Shown here in pieces: positions 9,308 to 19,325 of a DNA stretch of 64,000 nucleotides. A model generated the notes under the pieces. The model was given only the letters and a program-made list of their open reading frames with translations. It searched no databases and was not told the DNA's origin. Both the position numbers and the translations under genes were made by a program. The DNA is from Pseudomonas lurida (GTDB taxonomy: Bacteria; Pseudomonadota; Gammaproteobacteria; Pseudomonadales; Pseudomonadaceae), in assembly GCF_013522705.1 (NCBI RefSeq), contig NZ_JAAMRE010000012.1, forward strand, positions 1-64,000. Direction: 5' to 3'. The first letter of the stretch is position 1; the number at the start of each line of letters is the position of its first letter.

Positions 9308-10188
9308 GCCTGCTGCACTCCCAGCCAACCCTCGCGACCACTCAACGCACCGCGCACCAGGTGTTGCTGGGGCAGGGTGGCGAGGTCCGTGGGCAACAAG
9401 TCGCCCAGCGGTGTGAAATCGATGCCGCGCTGCCCTGCCTGGGCGAGCAACCGGCGAAAATCTTGAGCCATCAGAATCCCTTCTACTTCTGCATGGATGG
9501 TATAGACGTTGAGCTTCGACGCCGTGAAGCGGTCAAGAATGAAGTTATTGAAATCCTTGGCGGCGACCACCGGCCCGACCACTTCGTCGAACGTCGGCAG
9601 GTCCACCGGAATTTGGGGCGTACCCGCGCTGCCGTCAGCCAATGTCGGCCGAAACAGGCTGGTGCCCCGGCAATCGCTGTTGTAGCGAAAGTTGAAACCT
9701 TGTTTGGCTTGCACGACGCGTTCATCGGCACGCCAGCCGGCCGCCGCTGAGCAGTCGATGCGCGCGCCGAGGATGTCGCTCAGGGTGTCCACGCCACGTC
9801 GAATCTGCTCGATCAACTGCGCCTCGCTCCAGCGCCCGGTGTTGGCCTGCCAGCCATGGTGATCCCAGGCGTGCAGGCCGACTTCATGCCCGGCGGCCTT
9901 GGCCTGGCGCATCAAGTGCCCCAGGTCGCGGCCGATCGGCTTGCCCGGCCAGGCAGTGCCCGCCAGCAGGATGTCCCAGCCATACAGGCCGGCGGCATTG
10001 GAGCGCAGCATCTTCCACAGAAATTGCGGGCGGATCAGGCGCCACAGGTGGCGCCCCATGTTGTCCGGCCCCACACTGAAGAAGAACGTCGCTTTCACCC
10101 CGGCTTCATCCAGGGATTCGAGCAACCGTGGCACACCTTCGCGGGTGCCACGGTAGGTATCGACGTCGATGCGAAGACCTGCCTGCAT
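9304..10188 (-). CDS. arnD: ArnD, 4-deoxy-4-formamido-L-Ara-phosphoundecaprenol deformylase
   Basis: NodB-type polysaccharide deacetylase of 294 aa that removes the formyl group from undecaprenyl-phosphate-L-Ara4FN. The metal-binding aspartates lie in [11 protein letters not shown] (D8, D10), and the histidine motif is [10 protein letters not shown] (H106, H110). The ATG at 10188 overlaps the arnA stop by one base (TGATG), so translation is probably coupled. The size matches other ArnD proteins. Confidence 0.95.
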   Translation of the reverse strand: MQAGLRIDVDTYRGTREGVPRLLESLDEAGVKATFFFSVGPDNMGRHLWRLIRPQFLWKMLRSNAAGLYGWDILLAGTAWPGKPIGRDLGHLMRQAKAAGHEVGLHAWDHHGWQANTGRWSEAQLIEQIRRGVDTLSDILGARIDCSAAAGWRADERVVQAKQGFNFRYNSDCRGTSLFRPTLADGSAGTPQIPVDLPTFDEVVGPVVAAKDFNNFILDRFTASKLNVYTIHAEVEGILMAQDFRRLLAQAGQRGIDFTPLGDLLPTDLATLPQQHLVRGALSGREGWLGVQQA

Positions 10189-12179
10189 CAGCGCTTGTCC
10201 GCCTGTTCGAGCATCGCTTCACGCAGGAAGAAATCCAGCGTGTTGCCGATGGTTTCGCTCATTTCCACGGTCGGTGCCCAGTTCAGCAGGCGCTTGGCGT
10301 TTTCGATGCTTGGCTTGCGGTGCGCCACATCCTGGTAACCGGTGCCGTAGAACGCCTTGCTCTCCACATCGCGGAACCCGGCGAACGGCGGGAAGTTGCC
10401 GCGCAGTGGGTGCGCTTCGAACTGGCGCAGCAGCTCTTCGCCCAGTTGGCGAATGCTGGCTTCGTTTTCCGGGTTGCCGATGTTGATGATCTGGCCGTTG
10501 CACGCTTCATTGTCGTTATCGATGATGCGCGCCAGGGCTTCGATACCGTCGGCGATGTCGGTGAAGCAGCGTTTCTGCTCGCCGCCGTCGAACAGGCGGA
10601 TCGGCGTGCCTTCCACCAGGTTCAGGATCAGTTGGGTAATTGCTCGGGAGCTGCCGATACGCGCCGAATCCAGGCGGTCGAGGCGCGGGCCCATCCAGTT
10701 GAACGGACGGAACAGGGTGAAATTCAGGCCCTTGGCACCGTAGGCCCAGATCACGCGGTCCAGCAGTTGCTTGGAAACCGAGTAGATCCAGCGTTGCTTG
10801 TTGACCGGGCCGACCACCAGGTTGGAGGTGTCTTCGTCGAAATACTGGTCCTGGCACATGCCATAGACTTCGGAGGTCGACGGGAAGATCACGCGCTTGT
10901 TGTACTTGACGCAGTAGCGCACCAGCTTGAGGTTTTCCTCGAAGTCCAGTTCGAACACGCGCAGCGGGTTGCGGGTGTATTCGATTGGCGTGGCAATGGC
11001 CACCAGCGGCAGGACCACGTCGCACTTCTTGATGTGGTACTCGATCCACTCGGTATGGATGCTGATATCGCCTTCCACATAATGGAAGTTGGGGTGGCTG
11101 CGCAGACGCTCGATGGCGTCGGAACCGATGTCCAGGCCATAGACTTCATAACGGTCGTCGCGCAGTAGGCGCTCGGAGAGGTGGTTACCGATAAAGCCGT
11201 TCACACCGAGGATCAGCACGCGGGTACGGCGTGGCTTGCGGCCGGACTCGGCGCCACGCAGCACGGAGCCGTCCACCAGGCCCAGTTCGTTGGCCAGGGA
11301 GGGCCCGGCCAGGTACAGGCCGTTGTCGTTGCGCTGGCCGAACTTGATCACCAGGGAATCTTCACCGCAGGCGATGCGCAGCGGGTTGACGCTGATCACG
11401 CGGCCGGGCGCCAGGCCTTCGTTGCCCTTGACCACGTCGGCCTGCCAGACGATCAGCTTGTGCTCGCCCACGGCGCAGAAGGCGCCCGGGTATGGCTGAG
11501 TGACCGCACGCACGAGGTTGAACAGTTCTTCAGCCGGTTTGTTCCACTCCAGCTTGCCGTCGGCGGCCGTGCGGCGACCAAAGCAGGTGGCCTGGCTTTC
11601 ATCCTGGGCCGTTTCAGTCAGCTTGCCCGCGGCCAGTTGCGGCAGGGCATCGCGCAGCAGGTGGGTGGCGGCGTCACGCAGCTTGGCGTGCAGGGTCAGG
11701 CCGGTGTCGCTGCGCTCGATCACAACTTTGTGCTGAGCCAGGATCGCGCCGGCGTCGGCACGTTTGACCATGCGGTGCAGGGTCACGCCGGTTTCGGTTT
11801 CGCCGTTGACCAGCACCCAGTTGGCAGGCGCGCGGCCACGATACTTGGGCAGCAGCGAACCGTGCAGGTTGAACGCGCCTTTGCTCGCGGTGCCCAGCAG
11901 CGCTTCGCTCAGCAGATTGCGGTAGTAGAACGAGAAAATGTAGTCCGGATTGAGTTTGGCGATGCGCTCGACCCACAGCGGGTGGTTGGCGTCTTCCGGA
12001 GCGTGCACGGGGATGCCGTTACGCGCGCACAACTGGGCCACGGAGCCGTAGAAGTTGTTTTCCTTGGGGTCATCGGCATGGGTGAACACGGCAGCGATGT
12101 CGTAACCGGCAGCGAGCAGCGCTTCGATGCCTGCACAACCAATATCGTGGTACGCGAATACAACGGCTTTTGAACTCAT
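10188..12179 (-). CDS. arnA: ArnA, UDP-L-Ara4N formyltransferase / UDP-glucuronate decarboxylase
   Basis: Bifunctional cytoplasmic enzyme of 663 aa. The N-terminal formyltransferase domain (about 1-305) has [12 protein letters not shown] with H106 and the expected catalytic D142. The C-terminal SDR domain (about 318-660) has GVNGFIG at 325-331, STSEVYG with S436/E437, and YSVSK at 466-470. The C-terminal half oxidises and decarboxylates UDP-glucuronate to the 4-keto sugar. The N-terminal half formylates UDP-L-Ara4N. The amination between these two steps needs ArnB, whose gene is not present beside this operon. The start overlaps the arnC stop by 4 nt. Confidence 0.97.
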   Translation of the reverse strand: MSSKAVVFAYHDIGCAGIEALLAAGYDIAAVFTHADDPKENNFYGSVAQLCARNGIPVHAPEDANHPLWVERIAKLNPDYIFSFYYRNLLSEALLGTASKGAFNLHGSLLPKYRGRAPANWVLVNGETETGVTLHRMVKRADAGAILAQHKVVIERSDTGLTLHAKLRDAATHLLRDALPQLAAGKLTETAQDESQATCFGRRTAADGKLEWNKPAEELFNLVRAVTQPYPGAFCAVGEHKLIVWQADVVKGNEGLAPGRVISVNPLRIACGEDSLVIKFGQRNDNGLYLAGPSLANELGLVDGSVLRGAESGRKPRRTRVLILGVNGFIGNHLSERLLRDDRYEVYGLDIGSDAIERLRSHPNFHYVEGDISIHTEWIEYHIKKCDVVLPLVAIATPIEYTRNPLRVFELDFEENLKLVRYCVKYNKRVIFPSTSEVYGMCQDQYFDEDTSNLVVGPVNKQRWIYSVSKQLLDRVIWAYGAKGLNFTLFRPFNWMGPRLDRLDSARIGSSRAITQLILNLVEGTPIRLFDGGEQKRCFTDIADGIEALARIIDNDNEACNGQIINIGNPENEASIRQLGEELLRQFEAHPLRGNFPPFAGFRDVESKAFYGTGYQDVAHRKPSIENAKRLLNWAPTVEMSETIGNTLDFFLREAMLEQADKR

Positions 12180-13207
12180 GACTGGACCTGATCGGAAGAA
12201 GTGGAAGTGTGGGAAGACGCCAGGCCGTCGACGACGACCACGGGTGCCGGTGCCGCCGGTTGGTTGCGCAGCACTTTTTCAATAAAGAAACGCGGGCGGG
12301 CGCGCACATCGCTGTACATACGGCCCAGGTATTCACCCAGCAGGCCCATGCCGATGAACTGGCCACCGGTGAACACGAACAGCACGGCAAACAGCACGAA
12401 CAGACCGTCACCGGCCCAATCGGCGCCGAAGGCCAGGCGCATGACGATCAGGGCAAAGGCGAACAGCATGCCCAGGGCCGCCAGGCTGAAACCGACGATG
12501 GACAGCAGGCGCAGCGGGGTGGTGGTCATGCAGGTCAGCAGGTCGAACATCAGGCTGATCAGGCGCATGGCGCTGTATTTGGATTCGCCGTGCTCGCGCT
12601 CGGCGTGGTGCACCAGGATCTCGGTGGTGTGGCGGGCAAAGCCGTTGGCCAGGATCGGGATGAACGTGCTGCGCTCGCGGCAGGCCAGCATGGCATCGAC
12701 GATGGTGCGGCGATAGGCGCGCAGCATGCAGCCGTAGTCGGTCATGGCCACGCCGGTGGAGCGTTGCACGGCCAGATTGATCAGGCGCGAAGGCCAGCGG
12801 CGAAAGGCCGAGTCCTGGCGATTATTGCGCACGGTGGCAACCACGTCGTAGCCCAGGGCCGCTTGTTCCACCAGGCGCGGGATTTCTTCGGGCGGGTTCT
12901 GCAGGTCGGCGTCAAGGGTGATCACCACATCGCCCCGGCATTGCTCGAACCCGGCCATGATTGCCGCATGTTGGCCGTAGTTACGGTTGAGGATCACCGC
13001 GACCACGTTGCTGCCATCCTCTGCGGCGGCGTCTTCGAGCAATTGCGCGGAGTTGTCGCGGCTACCGTCATCGACCAGGATGATTTCGTATGCGTAGGCC
13101 AGTTGCTTGCAGGCTGCCGTGGTGCGGCGCAGCAGCTCAGGCAGGCTGTCTTGTTCGTTGTAGACCGGGATAACGATCGACACGCACTGAATAGGGTAGG
13201 GTTTCAA
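12176..13207 (-). CDS. arnC: ArnC, undecaprenyl-phosphate L-Ara4FN transferase
   Basis: GT2-family glycosyltransferase of 343 aa that moves L-Ara4FN from UDP to undecaprenyl phosphate. It begins with [17 protein letters not shown], like known ArnC proteins, has the [12 protein letters not shown] metal/nucleotide motif near residue 100, and two C-terminal membrane helices (about 235-300). The start is TTG at 13207, about nine bases after a GAGGT ribosome site. An ATG closer to that site (13214) opens only a three-codon frame ending in TGA. This is the first gene of the operon; arnB normally precedes it in Pseudomonas. Confidence 0.94.
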   Translation of the reverse strand: MKPYPIQCVSIVIPVYNEQDSLPELLRRTTAACKQLAYAYEIILVDDGSRDNSAQLLEDAAAEDGSNVVAVILNRNYGQHAAIMAGFEQCRGDVVITLDADLQNPPEEIPRLVEQAALGYDVVATVRNNRQDSAFRRWPSRLINLAVQRSTGVAMTDYGCMLRAYRRTIVDAMLACRERSTFIPILANGFARHTTEILVHHAEREHGESKYSAMRLISLMFDLLTCMTTTPLRLLSIVGFSLAALGMLFAFALIVMRLAFGADWAGDGLFVLFAVLFVFTGGQFIGMGLLGEYLGRMYSDVRARPRFFIEKVLRNQPAAPAPVVVVDGLASSHTSTSSDQVQS

Positions 13208-13516
13208 AGATTCATGACCTCGGGGTTAGAGCGGCTTGGAGCGTGAAAACAGCAACGAAGCACGACGGGCGCGCTTTAGCGCACCGCTAAAGCTTAAGCA
13301 CAATCAACAGGTTAACTGGCAAACCACGGATTGCCATGAAGTACTGCGTTTAAGGTTAAGCGGAAAAATGTGGAACGAATATGAAAGCCGGATGAAAAAC
13401 TCGTTTATTTGACAGGTAGACAGCCAGGGTTCAGCTAGCCCCGCTGGATAAACAATCTTCTCTGCATCAACGCTCAAGTGCCGGTAAAGTAAGCCATCTC
13501 TTGCCAGGGTACTCGG
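13208..13516. other. Intergenic region between arnC and the divergent exported-protein gene
   Basis: About 309 bases that must hold the arn operon promoter. No remnant of an aminotransferase (arnB) gene can be read in any frame. It contains a perfect 9-bp inverted repeat (13273-13293) and several TTAA-containing words such as TTTAAGGTTAAG near 13350. These are not spaced as in a textbook PmrA box (11-bp period), so no regulator is assigned. Confidence 0.6.
13273..13293. promoter_or_regulatory. Perfect 9-bp dyad upstream of arnC
   Basis: GCTTTAGCG and CGCTAAAGC are separated by CAC. The dyad lies about 65 bases upstream of the arnC start, inside its leader or promoter. It could fold as an RNA hairpin or bind a regulator. 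There is no T-tract on the arnC side, so a terminator is less likely. Confidence 0.4.
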
Positions 13517-14329
13517 ATGAATAGTGTGCAGCTTTTACGCGGCCAATTGCGGCCAGTGTTGATGGGGTTGTTATTGAGCGTGGCCTGTATCGCCACAGTG
13601 CGGGCCGATGACGGCGTGGCGCTCACCAGCATCGACCAGGTGCCGGATGGCGTCGAAGTGCGCGGCAAGCAGATCGCTGCCTATACCTGGGATGACCAGC
13701 AGGGAAAAAACCTCCTGGTGCTGGCCGAACAGGTCAATGAGCGAGATGACGATGGCACCCAGACGGCTTTTGTCTACGCGGCCCAGTACCTGATCGACGG
13801 CAAGCGCCCCAAACGCATATGGATGCTCTACGACGATGTGCAGCGCTGCCAGTTCGACGCGGCCCTGCGCTTTGATCGGACTGCCACCCGGGTTACCGAC
13901 TTGAACGGTGACGGCCTCACCCAGACCATCGTCGGTTACTCGCTCACCTGCACCAGCGATGTCAGCCCCAATGAATTCAAGTTGATCATGCGCGTGGGCA
14001 AGTCGCAGAAATTCCGCCTGCGCGGCGTCGACCGTTACGGCGCGGCCTGGTGGGACGAAGAGGCCGGCGCATTGCGTGGCATGCCCTTGCCCAAGGACTG
14101 CAGCGTGGCCGCGCAGCAGGCGTTGGTCAGCCAGTACAAGGAGCAGGGCACCGAGCTGCCATTGCCGGGCTGTTACCGCGATGAGGACGATTTCGCCAAG
14201 GCGCCGGACGCCTACTTGCCCTACATGCGCAAACACTGGTTCGCGCTGATGCAAAAACAGGACAGCGAGTGGAGCCAGGCCCAGACACAGGCGCCGGAGC
14301 CGACCGAGGATGAAGAAACCGTCCCGTGA
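13517..14329 (+). CDS. Exported protein of unknown function
   Basis: A 270-aa protein with an N-terminal signal peptide (hydrophobic 10-27, ending VRADD) and a mainly beta-type mature part. DLNGDGLTQTIVGYSLTCTSD (about 134-154) resembles the calcium-loop-like segment found in a family that NCBI labels M949_RS01915, loosely tied to surface polysaccharide; that match is from memory and tentative. Four cysteines could form disulfides. The C-terminus is acidic. It is transcribed alone and away from arn. No function is proposed. Confidence 0.75.
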   Translation: MNSVQLLRGQLRPVLMGLLLSVACIATVRADDGVALTSIDQVPDGVEVRGKQIAAYTWDDQQGKNLLVLAEQVNERDDDGTQTAFVYAAQYLIDGKRPKRIWMLYDDVQRCQFDAALRFDRTATRVTDLNGDGLTQTIVGYSLTCTSDVSPNEFKLIMRVGKSQKFRLRGVDRYGAAWWDEEAGALRGMPLPKDCSVAAQQALVSQYKEQGTELPLPGCYRDEDDFAKAPDAYLPYMRKHWFALMQKQDSEWSQAQTQAPEPTEDEETVP

Positions 14330-14437
14330 TTTTGTGCGAGGGCGAGTCCTGCGCTAGACTCAGCCCTCGCCAATTCACTGAATAGCTCGAACAAACAATG
14401 GTTTGCTCGCGTTATTTAATCCAAAGGCTGATTAGTT

Positions 14438-15352
14438 TTGACTGAGTCGCTGCGCAACCCTCTGACCCTCTACCTCACCCGCCTGGCACCTTCGAGCCAA
14501 CTGACCATGCGCTATGTGCTGCAGGATGCCGCCGACCGCTTGGGCTTCGAGGACATCAACCTGGAAGACATCGACTGGCACCTGCTGCAGCCCGAGCACG
14601 TCATCGCCCTGGTGGCAGCGTTGCGCGAGGACGGCTACGCCCCGAACACATCGTCGCTGTACGTGAACGCGGTGCGCGGAGTGATGAATGAAGCCTGGCG
14701 CATGAGCCTGATCACACAGGAACACCTGTTGAAGATGCGCACTGTCAAGGCCGCCGCCGGTACGCGCCTGGGCCAGGGCCGCAACCTGCGGCGCACATTG
14801 ATCCGCGAACTGATGGAAGTCTGCGCCGCCGACCCGCGCCCGCAGGGCCTGCGTGATGCCGCGGTGATCGGGATTCTCTACGGTTCAGGCATGCGCAAGT
14901 CGGAATCGGTCAACCTCGACCTTGCGCAGATCGACTTTACCGAGCGCAGTTTGCGGGTGATCGGCAAGGGCAACAGAGAACTGGTCAAATACGCCCCGGA
15001 CTGGGCCTTTGCCAAATTGCAGGCATGGCTGGACTTTCGCCGCCAGCAACTAAAACCGGGCGAGCAGGACGACGACTTCCTGTTCAACCGTATTCGTCGA
15101 GGCAGCCATATCACTCGGGAACGTATCACCAAGCATGCGATTTACTACATTGCCCGTCAGCGCGGGGAGCAGGTGGGGGTGAAGATCATGCCCCACGACT
15201 TTCGTCGTTCATTCATCACGCGAGTGATTGAGGAGCATGACCTGTCAATCGCACAGAAACTGGCGCACCACACCAATATCCAGACCACCGCCAGCTATGA
15301 CGTGCGCGACGACAATGAGCGGCGGCGGGCGGTGGATCGCTTCGATCTGTAG
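14438..15352 (+). CDS. Stand-alone tyrosine recombinase / site-specific integrase
   Basis: A 304-aa tyrosine recombinase with a SAM-like core-binding domain (about 1-105) and a catalytic domain (about 115-300). All catalytic residues are present: R153 in GSGMRKSE, K177 in VIGKGNRE, H253 and R256 in HDFRRSF, H278 in LAHHTN and the nucleophile Y287 in TTASYDVRDD. The start is TTG at 14438, the first start after an in-frame stop; the next ATG would cut into the core-binding domain. It has no excisionase or phage genes beside it. Its target is unknown. It lies about 5 kb from the dif site, whose usual recombinases are XerC and XerD, encoded elsewhere. Confidence 0.88.
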   Translation: MTESLRNPLTLYLTRLAPSSQLTMRYVLQDAADRLGFEDINLEDIDWHLLQPEHVIALVAALREDGYAPNTSSLYVNAVRGVMNEAWRMSLITQEHLLKMRTVKAAAGTRLGQGRNLRRTLIRELMEVCAADPRPQGLRDAAVIGILYGSGMRKSESVNLDLAQIDFTERSLRVIGKGNRELVKYAPDWAFAKLQAWLDFRRQQLKPGEQDDDFLFNRIRRGSHITRERITKHAIYYIARQRGEQVGVKIMPHDFRRSFITRVIEEHDLSIAQKLAHHTNIQTTASYDVRDDNERRRAVDRFDL

Positions 15353-15360
15353 CGCAGCAG

Positions 15361-16218
15361 TCACAGAATCGGTTTGCCGCCTGTGACGGCATAGCGCGAG
15401 CCGGAAATGTAGCTGGCTTCGTCCGAGGCCAGCAGCACGTAGATCGGTGCCACTTCCACCGGCTGCCCGGGGCGGCCCAGCGGGGTTTCGCTGCCGAAGT
15501 TCTGCACGTCCTCATCGGTCATGGTCGCCACGATCAACGGGGTCCAGATCGGGCCAGGGGCGACACTGTTGACGCGAATCCCCTTGCTGCCGAGCATCTG
15601 CGCCAGGCCGCCGGTGAAGTTGGCAATTGCCCCTTTGGTGGCGGCGTAGGGCAGCAACGTCGGCTTGGGCATGTCGGAGTTGACCGACGTGGTGTTGATA
15701 ATCGAACTGCCGGCCTTCATATGCGGCAGCGCGGCCTTGCAGATGCGAAACATCGCGGTGATGTTGATATCGAAGGTCTTGACCCATTCCTCGTCCTCGA
15801 TTTCCTCGAGGGTTTCATGGCTCATTTGGAACGCTGCGTTGTTGACCAGCACGTCGATACGGCCGAACTGTTCGACGGTTTTGTCCACCAGCGCCTGGCA
15901 CGTGGCTCTTTGCGCGATATCACCGGGCAGCAGCAGGCACTGGCGGCCGGATTCTTCGACCCAACGCGCGGTTTCCTTGGCGTCGTCATGCTCATCCAGG
16001 TATGCGATGGCGACGTCGGCGCCTTCTCGCGCAAATGCGATAGCGACCGCACGGCCGATGCCGCTGTCGGCACCGGTAATCAGGGCGATCTTGTTGGCCA
16101 GGCGGCCGGAGCCCTTGTAGCTCTGTTCACCGCAGTCCGGGTACGGGTCCATTTTCTTCTGAGTGCCGGGCACGTTTTGCGCCTGGGGAGCGAAAGGTGG
16201 GCGTGGATAGTCAGTCAT
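15361..16218 (-). CDS. SDR family oxidoreductase, general-stress type
   Basis: Short-chain dehydrogenase of 285 aa with a long N-terminal extension (about 40 residues, PFAPQAQNVPGTQKKMDPYPDCGEQSYKG in two parts) typical of the YhdF/YdaD-like subgroup. The cofactor motif is TGADSGIGRA, followed by NNAA and a catalytic S-Y-K set with YAATKGA. It probably uses NADP(H); the substrate is unknown. The ATG at 16218 has a GGAG site seven bases upstream and is preferred over a TTG two codons earlier. It ends convergently, eight bases after the integrase stop. Confidence 0.88.
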   Translation of the reverse strand: MTDYPRPPFAPQAQNVPGTQKKMDPYPDCGEQSYKGSGRLANKIALITGADSGIGRAVAIAFAREGADVAIAYLDEHDDAKETARWVEESGRQCLLLPGDIAQRATCQALVDKTVEQFGRIDVLVNNAAFQMSHETLEEIEDEEWVKTFDINITAMFRICKAALPHMKAGSSIINTTSVNSDMPKPTLLPYAATKGAIANFTGGLAQMLGSKGIRVNSVAPGPIWTPLIVATMTDEDVQNFGSETPLGRPGQPVEVAPIYVLLASDEASYISGSRYAVTGGKPIL

Positions 16219-16267
16219 TTCCAATCTCCATAGGTTTCTAAAGGTGCTATGGGATTAGTAGTTTCAT

Positions 16268-16297
16268 GGCCGGCGATAGTTGTAATGGATGCCGGCC
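16268..16297. terminator. GC-rich hairpin between the SDR and MFS genes
   Basis: GGCCGGC and GCCGGCC pair perfectly across a 16-nt loop, just after the stop of the MFS gene as transcribed on the minus strand. There is no clear T-tract, so it is a weak terminator candidate or an mRNA 3'-end stabiliser. Confidence 0.35.
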
Positions 16298-16318
16298 AAG
16301 CCCGACGAATGGTACCGC

Positions 16319-17527
16319 TCAGGAGGAGGGTGGGGCGCTCGCCAAGTGCGGCGGCAAGCGGCGCAAGGTCCACAATACGGTGATCAGCGCCGCAACCGCA
16401 CACAGCGCAATGCCGATCAGCATCGGCGCCGGGGTGTGATCGGCGAACACGCCTACCAGGCTCATGCACACTGCGCCCGTGATCATCTGAATCGCGCCGA
16501 GCAACGCCGAGGCCGAGCCCGCCACGGCGCCGTGGTCTTCCATGGACAGCACGCCGGCCGCCGGCAGCAGCAGGCCGAGAAAACCGAAGCCGATAAACAG
16601 CAGCGACATCATCAACGCCAGGCTGCCGGACCACAGTGTGGTAATTGCCAGCAGGCTCATCACCACCGCCACGCCGATGACCGAGCCGCGAATCAACGGG
16701 GCCAGGCCAAAGCGTGCGCTGAGGCGCGCAGTCAGTTGGCTCATGGCGAAGAACGACGCGGCGTTGAGGGCGAATGCCAGGCTGAATTGGGCCGGCGTCA
16801 GGCCGAAGTGTTCTATGTACACGAACGGTGCGCTGCCGATAAACACAAAGAATGTGGCCAGCCCGAAGCCGCATACCACCGACAACCCCATGAACACCGG
16901 ATCGCGCAGTAAGGCGCCGTAGCTGCTGAACGCACCGGCCAGGGTCTTGCCCAGGCGCCGCTCGGCCGGGTGAGTTTCAGGCAGTTGCACAGCGGTCATC
17001 ACCAGGCACAGCACGGCCACCACCGCGAGCACGGCGAACACTTCACGCCAGCTCCACAGCGCAATCACCAGGCTGCCGGCCAACGGCGCAAGGATCGGTG
17101 AAACACTCATCACCAGCATCAGCAGCGACATCAGCCGCGCCGCTTCGTGGCCGGTGTACAAGTCACGCACGATGGCACGCGGCACCACCATGCCGGCACA
17201 GGCACCGAACGCCTGTACTGCGCGAAACGCGATCAGCACTTCGATCGTCGGCGCCAGCGCGCAACCGACGCTGCCCACGGCAAAAATCACCAGGCCGGCG
17301 TAAATCGGCGGTTTGCGCCCGAACACATCGCTGATCGGCCCGTAAAACAACTGGCACACGCCGATCACGATAAAGAACACCGTCAGGCTCATCTGCACCG
17401 CCGCCGGTGACGCCCGCAGGCTGGCGCCGAGGGTGGGCAGGGCGGGAAGGTAGCTGTCGATGGCGAATGGGCCGATGGCGGTAATCAATCCAAGCAGCAG
17501 GGCGAGATGGGCAATACGACGAGACAT
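16319..17527 (-). CDS. Bcr/CflA family multidrug efflux MFS transporter
   Basis: A 402-aa, 12-helix major facilitator. The first helix ends in AIDSYLPALP, the DHA1 Bcr/CflA signature. The loop 2-3 motif is GPISDVFGRKPPIYAG. VPRAIVRDLYTGHEAARLMS corresponds to the family's conserved PRAIVRDL segment after helix 4. It should export drugs by proton antiport across the inner membrane. The ATG at 17527 is used because the reading frame upstream carries a charged, non-family extension. It is divergent from the chemoreceptor gene and transcribed alone. Confidence 0.92.
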   Translation of the reverse strand: MSRRIAHLALLLGLITAIGPFAIDSYLPALPTLGASLRASPAAVQMSLTVFFIVIGVCQLFYGPISDVFGRKPPIYAGLVIFAVGSVGCALAPTIEVLIAFRAVQAFGACAGMVVPRAIVRDLYTGHEAARLMSLLMLVMSVSPILAPLAGSLVIALWSWREVFAVLAVVAVLCLVMTAVQLPETHPAERRLGKTLAGAFSSYGALLRDPVFMGLSVVCGFGLATFFVFIGSAPFVYIEHFGLTPAQFSLAFALNAASFFAMSQLTARLSARFGLAPLIRGSVIGVAVVMSLLAITTLWSGSLALMMSLLFIGFGFLGLLLPAAGVLSMEDHGAVAGSASALLGAIQMITGAVCMSLVGVFADHTPAPMLIGIALCAVAALITVLWTLRRLPPHLASAPPSS

Positions 17528-17685
17528 GGGGCGATTCCGGGCCGAGCAAAGGCCGGCCAGCTTAAGGTATCCGCGCAGATACGCAAACTTAGGCTTCAAT
17601 AACAGGAACGAGATGCCGATAACGGTACTAACGACGCTCAGGCGGTTGGCATTTCAACCGGCGTTCCAGGCACAGGGATACCCGC

Positions 17686-19299
17686 ATGACGATCAAACTA
17701 CGCTTGATGCTGTTGATTGGGACCGGATTGTTGACCGCCATGCTCATGAGCCTGGTCAGTTATCTGGGGAACGCACGGATGAGCGACGCTGTACGCGACA
17801 ATGAAGTCAGCATGACGGTGCTGCGTAACCACATGGAAGCGGACATGATGCACGACGCACTGCGCGCCGATGTGTTGTCCGCCATGCTGGTGGGACTGGG
17901 CAAGAGCACCAGCAGCAAGGACGACGTCAGCAGTTCGTTGAAAGAGCACGCTGAGAATTTTCGCAAGGTGCTGGCGGATAACCTCCAGTTACCCTTGGAT
18001 GAGGCACTGAAAACCAAACTGCAAAATATCAAGCCCAGCCTGGACACCTATATTAGTGCCGCCGAGAGTATCGTCGCACTGGCTCTGAGTGATCCCGAAG
18101 CTGCACGTGGTGAATTGGAGTCGTTCAATAAAGTGTTCAGCCAGTTGGAAGATCAGATGGCGTCCCTGAGCGAACTCATCGAAAGTCATACGCAACAGAC
18201 GGGTATAGGCACCCAGCAGGCGATCAGCAACGCCAACTTCACCCTTGGCGCAGTACTTGCTGCCAGCTTGCTGCTGCTTCTGGCGCAAGGTCGTTGGGTC
18301 ATACTCAGCATCATGGGCCCATTGCAGTCCGCCAGCCGGATTGCCGCCGGCATCGCGCGGGGCAACTTGAGCGAAACCATCGCCGAGCCGCGGCGCAATG
18401 ACGAAGCCAGTTCACTGATCCGCAGCCTGGCGACCATGCAGCGTGACCTGCGCGGCATGATCGATGTGGTGCGCAGCAATGCCCATGGCATCACGGGCGT
18501 CACCGAGCAACTGAGTCACGGTTGCCATGAAGTCGCCAACAGCAGCCAGCAGCAAAGTCTAGCCGCCAGCACCATGGCCGCCGCCGCCAGCGAAATGACC
18601 GCCAGTATCGAAGAAATCACCCGCCACGCCGGGCACGCACTGGACATGGCCAACCAGGCCGAGGCCCTGGCCAAGGACGGTGGGCGAGTCATACATCAAG
18701 TCGTCAGTGACATGGACGGGATCGCCCGTTCCGCCCAGCAATCGGCCCAGGTGATCCGCACCCTCGACAAAGACTCCGAGGCGATCTACAGCATCATCCA
18801 GGTGATCAAAGGCATCGCCGATCAGACCAACCTGCTGGCGCTCAACGCTGCGATCGAAGCGGCGCGGGCCGGGGAGCAAGGGCGCGGTTTTGCAGTGGTG
18901 GCCGATGAAGTGCGCAGCCTGGCGGGGCGTACCAGTGCGTCGACCCAGGAAATCGCCAGCATGGTCGGGCGCATCCAGCAAAGCACGCGGGAAGCGGTTA
19001 CCAGCATGGAGGAGGGCGTCGCTCAAGTGGATAAAGGCATGGCCGTCACCGCCGATGTGGAGCGCGCCATTCGCGAGATCCTGCAGGCGACTCTCAACAC
19101 GACGGAATTGGTGCACGACATTTCGCGCACCATCAGTGAGCAGAGCCTGGCCAGCAATGAAATCTCTCACCAGGTGGAGATGATTGCCGGCATGTCGGAG
19201 AACAACAGTCGAGTGATCGGCCAGACCGCGTCGACGACGGACGAGCTGTCGAACCTGGCGGGCAAACTGTCGCAGTCGGTGGACCGGTTTCAGCTATAG
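17686..19299 (+). CDS. Methyl-accepting chemotaxis protein, transmembrane
   Basis: A 537-aa chemoreceptor. TM1 is about 8-28, followed by a periplasmic helical ligand domain (about 30-185, four-helix-bundle type by its length and helical pattern), TM2 about 187-207, a HAMP segment about 208-262 and a long signalling domain. The signalling tip shows [29 protein letters not shown], the region that contacts CheA/CheW. The ligand is unknown. No C-terminal CheR-tethering pentapeptide is present. No che genes are nearby, so it feeds a pathway encoded elsewhere. Confidence 0.93.
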   Translation: MTIKLRLMLLIGTGLLTAMLMSLVSYLGNARMSDAVRDNEVSMTVLRNHMEADMMHDALRADVLSAMLVGLGKSTSSKDDVSSSLKEHAENFRKVLADNLQLPLDEALKTKLQNIKPSLDTYISAAESIVALALSDPEAARGELESFNKVFSQLEDQMASLSELIESHTQQTGIGTQQAISNANFTLGAVLAASLLLLLAQGRWVILSIMGPLQSASRIAAGIARGNLSETIAEPRRNDEASSLIRSLATMQRDLRGMIDVVRSNAHGITGVTEQLSHGCHEVANSSQQQSLAASTMAAAASEMTASIEEITRHAGHALDMANQAEALAKDGGRVIHQVVSDMDGIARSAQQSAQVIRTLDKDSEAIYSIIQVIKGIADQTNLLALNAAIEAARAGEQGRGFAVVADEVRSLAGRTSASTQEIASMVGRIQQSTREAVTSMEEGVAQVDKGMAVTADVERAIREILQATLNTTELVHDISRTISEQSLASNEISHQVEMIAGMSENNSRVIGQTASTTDELSNLAGKLSQSVDRFQL

Positions 19300-19325
19300 G
19301 ATCGTAACCTATTGATATAACTCAA

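Noticed and set aside
13204..13214. ATG at 13214 as the arnC start
   Set aside because: It opens a three-codon frame ending in TGA and is out of frame with arnC; TTG at 13207 has the right frame and spacing.
13340..13375. Possible PmrA box upstream of arnC (TTTAAGGTTAAG)
   Set aside because: The half-sites are 6 bases apart instead of the 11-base period of PmrA boxes, so regulation by PmrA is not claimed from sequence.
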